Source of the DNA: JAVKEN01 sp040221415
Lineage (GTDB): Bacteria > Pseudomonadota > Alphaproteobacteria > Rickettsiales > JABSSG01
NCBI GenBank assembly: GCA_040221415.1
Contig: JAVKEN010000021.1
Location: 1-27,443, forward strand
DNA length: 27,443 nt
Reading direction: 5' to 3'
Notes under the pieces: generated by a model
Told to the model about the DNA's origin: nothing
The model's database searches: none
What the model saw: the letters and a program-made list of their open reading frames with translations, nothing else
Translations under genes and position numbers: made by a program
Shown: in pieces, positions 25,520 through 27,443 of the stretch
How positions within the stretch are numbered: the first letter of the stretch is position 1
Layout of the letters: every line of letters starts with the position of its first letter

Positions 25520-25623
25520 GTGTAAAAAAACGTAATTATTTGTGAATTAAAAAAAGTTAAGTTCTTTAATTTTATATGTATGATACAATTTTTTAAATCA
25601 ACATAAATAAATATTAAATTTAT
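25520..25623. promoter_or_regulatory. Divergent intergenic region between priA and glmS
   Basis: The longest gap in the window (104 bases), very AT-rich. For glmS, overlapping -10-like hexamers TATGAT (25579-25584) and TACAAT (25584-25589) lie about 40 bases before the ATG; the best -35 candidate is a poor TTAAGT at 25557-25562. No Shine-Dalgarno sequence precedes the glmS ATG (ATTAAATTTAT). I see no glmS ribozyme-like or long hairpin structure; the gap is too short for one. Confidence 0.35.
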
Positions 25624-27443
25624 ATGTGCGGAATCATTGGTATCAACGGTATAAAATCAACAAAAAGCAGATTAATAGATGCCTTGCATAGACTGGAATA
25701 TCGAGGATATGATTCTGCTGGCATAGCATGCATACAAAAAGATAAATTAACAGTTGTAAAAGAGAAGGGCAAGGTTTCTGATCTAGAGAAGAAAACGGCT
25801 GCTCAATCTTGCGATGGACATATTGGTATAGCGCACACAAGGTGGGCCACTCATGGCGAAGTAAGCAAAAAAAATGCTCACCCCCATGCAACAAAAAATG
25901 TGGCTGTAGTACATAACGGTATCATTGAAAATTATCAGTCTTTAAAAAAAGACTTAGTCAAAAAATATCAAATAAAATTTGAAACAGATACAGATACAGA
26001 GGTTATTCTTAAATATTTGGATTTATTTATAAGCGAAGGACTCTCTCTTTTAGACGCTGGAAAAAAAACGATGAAACTGCTTAAGGGTTCATTTTCTGTA
26101 ATTGCTATGTCAACTAAACAACCTGATGCATTCTTATTAATGAGGAACGGCACTCCTTTAGGTATAGGGCGCTCAAAGGAAGAAAGCTTTATAGGGTCTG
26201 ATTCATATTCTATTTCACCATTTTCTAATAATATAACTTTCTTAGAAGATGGTGACATCGCAATGGTGTGGGCTAAATCTTTTAAAATTTATGATAATAC
26301 TTTCAGTGAAGTCACAAGAAAAAGGCATAAAATAGATTCATCTAATCAGAGTTATACAAAAGGTGAGCATGAACATTATATGTATAAGGAAATGCTCGAA
26401 GAACCCGAGATTGCGAAGAATGTAATCAATAATTATATTAAAAATAATAAAATCGAGATGGACCTATCCAAAATTAATTTTGGAAAAATAGATAAAATAA
26501 TTTTAGTAGCATGCGGAACCTCATTCTATGCTGCATTGACAGCTAAATATTGGCTAGAGAGTCTTTCACAAATTGAAACTTATGTTGAAATTGCCTCAGA
26601 ATATCGCTCCAAAAGCACATACTTTACTAATAAAAAAACCCTATTGATTTTTATTTCACAGTCTGGTGAAACAGCAGACACTCTAGAATCTTTAAAGAAA
26701 TCTAAAAAGTATAAAAACAAAATTATTTCGATCACTAACATTATAAGTAGCGCAATTGCACGTGAAGCAGACCAACATTTCCCAATATATGCTGGACCAG
26801 AAATTGGAGTTGCATCAACTAAAGCATACATAAATCAACTCATAGTCTTAGCATTAATCACTCTAAGGATTGCTGAGGTTAAAAATATAATTGGCACACA
26901 AAAAATAGAATTTTATATTAATTCCCTTAGCAAATTGCCCAAACAATTAGCTAAAATCGTGAAGAAAGAAAAAGAATATATACAAATAGCAAAGCAAATC
27001 AAAAAAGCTAACTCCGTTTTATTTATAGGCAGAAATCATAACTTTCCTACAGCACTTGAGGGAGCGCTAAAGTTAAAAGAGTTGTCATACATTCATGCTG
27101 AGGGAATTGCAGCTGGAGAACTAAAGCACGGATCAATAGCATTAATTGATGAAAATACACCCCTTTTCGCTATAGCACCAAAAGATGAGTTCTTTGATAA
27201 AATAGTATCAAATATTCAATCGGTTGCAGCACGTAAAGGACAAATATTCCTATTGTCCAATAAAGATGGGTGCGATCAATTAAAAGGTATTGTTAAAAAC
27301 TATATAGAAATTGATAATACGGACCTTATTACATCTTCAATATGTTATGTCATTCCATTGCAGTTTATTGCTTATCACACTGCTCTGCTGAAAGGGAATA
27401 ACGTTGATCAACCTAGAAATTTAGCAAAATCTGTCACTGTAGA
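25624..27443 (+). CDS. glmS: Glutamine-fructose-6-phosphate aminotransferase (isomerizing), 3' end cut
   Basis: Makes glucosamine-6-phosphate from fructose-6-phosphate and glutamine, the entry point to UDP-GlcNAc, peptidoglycan and lipopolysaccharide. The N-terminal glutaminase has catalytic Cys2 (MCGIIGINGI), EYRGYDSAGIA at 25-35, HTRWATHGEV at 71-80 and HNGIIENY at 97-104. The isomerase half has two SIS domains with CGTSFYAA and SQSGETADT. The frame is open for 606 codons and ends in the family C terminus DQPRNLAKSVTV, so only the last residue or two and the stop are missing. It is divergent from priA; glmU, a frequent neighbour elsewhere, is not beside it. Confidence 0.97.
   Translation, partial: MCGIIGINGIKSTKSRLIDALHRLEYRGYDSAGIACIQKDKLTVVKEKGKVSDLEKKTAAQSCDGHIGIAHTRWATHGEVSKKNAHPHATKNVAVVHNGIIENYQSLKKDLVKKYQIKFETDTDTEVILKYLDLFISEGLSLLDAGKKTMKLLKGSFSVIAMSTKQPDAFLLMRNGTPLGIGRSKEESFIGSDSYSISPFSNNITFLEDGDIAMVWAKSFKIYDNTFSEVTRKRHKIDSSNQSYTKGEHEHYMYKEMLEEPEIAKNVINNYIKNNKIEMDLSKINFGKIDKIILVACGTSFYAALTAKYWLESLSQIETYVEIASEYRSKSTYFTNKKTLLIFISQSGETADTLESLKKSKKYKNKIISITNIISSAIAREADQHFPIYAGPEIGVASTKAYINQLIVLALITLRIAEVKNIIGTQKIEFYINSLSKLPKQLAKIVKKEKEYIQIAKQIKKANSVLFIGRNHNFPTALEGALKLKELSYIHAEGIAAGELKHGSIALIDENTPLFAIAPKDEFFDKIVSNIQSVAARKGQIFLLSNKDGCDQLKGIVKNYIEIDNTDLITSSICYVIPLQFIAYHTALLKGNNVDQPRNLAKSVTV

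Noticed and set aside
25547..25569. CtrA-type binding site (repeated TTAA) upstream of glmS
   Set aside because: Three TTAA tetramers occur, but spaced by 6 and 5 bases instead of the usual 7, and TTAA is frequent by chance in such AT-rich DNA.

Overview
This is a dense, AT-rich stretch of bacterial chromosome with 23 protein genes (two cut by the window edges). No gap between genes exceeds about 105 bases. I see no tRNA, rRNA, CRISPR array, insertion sequence, prophage or long repeat. An alphaproteobacterium with a compact, AT-biased genome is the best fit. The evidence is the priA-atpHAGDC block, a DivL-type tyrosine-for-histidine pseudokinase beside tsaE, amgK and murU, and the ~180 kDa NAD-dependent glutamate dehydrogenase. 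I cannot settle the order (Rickettsiales, Holosporales or free-living marine AT-rich lineages all remain possible) from sequence alone.

Layout. 1-1713 (+): the C-terminal part of a ZapE/AFG1 ATPase, overlapped by ispH (isoprenoid synthesis). 1706-6044 (-): a tightly overlapping operon divL-like > tsaE > amgK > murU, covering cell-cycle signalling, t6A tRNA modification and peptidoglycan sugar recycling. 6133-9435 (+): dapD > dapE > recO > a membrane-anchored zinc-ribbon protein, covering the lysine/meso-DAP branch plus recombinational repair. 9428-14898 (-): the giant NAD-glutamate dehydrogenase followed by a RodZ-like HTH membrane protein. 14997-18048 (+): mnmE > xerC > lgt. 18038-25519 (-): priA > atpH-atpA-atpG-atpD-atpC > tsaC, i.e. 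replication restart helicase, the whole F1 sector of ATP synthase, and the second t6A enzyme. 25624-end (+): glmS, lacking only its last codon or two.

How the genes fit together. Cell-envelope supply is a recurring theme. glmS makes glucosamine-6-P, amgK/murU return recycled MurNAc to UDP-MurNAc, dapD/dapE make the meso-DAP cross-linking residue, lgt lipidates lipoproteins, and a RodZ-like protein may act in cell shape. tRNA modification is also well represented (tsaC, tsaE, mnmE). The genome style is compressed: several same-strand neighbours overlap by exactly 8 bases, and three convergent gene pairs overlap at their 3' ends with no room for a separate terminator.

The most interesting item is the DivL-like protein. 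Its phospho-acceptor histidine position is tyrosine, as in Caulobacter DivL, and its C-terminal ATPase domain also appears to have lost the glycine-rich ATP-lid motifs. It therefore looks like a kinase-dead scaffold. A consensus DnaA box with a near-match neighbour lies in the 48-base priA/atpH gap and is worth a check. Otherwise this looks like ordinary core genome, and I found no convincing undescribed multi-gene system.
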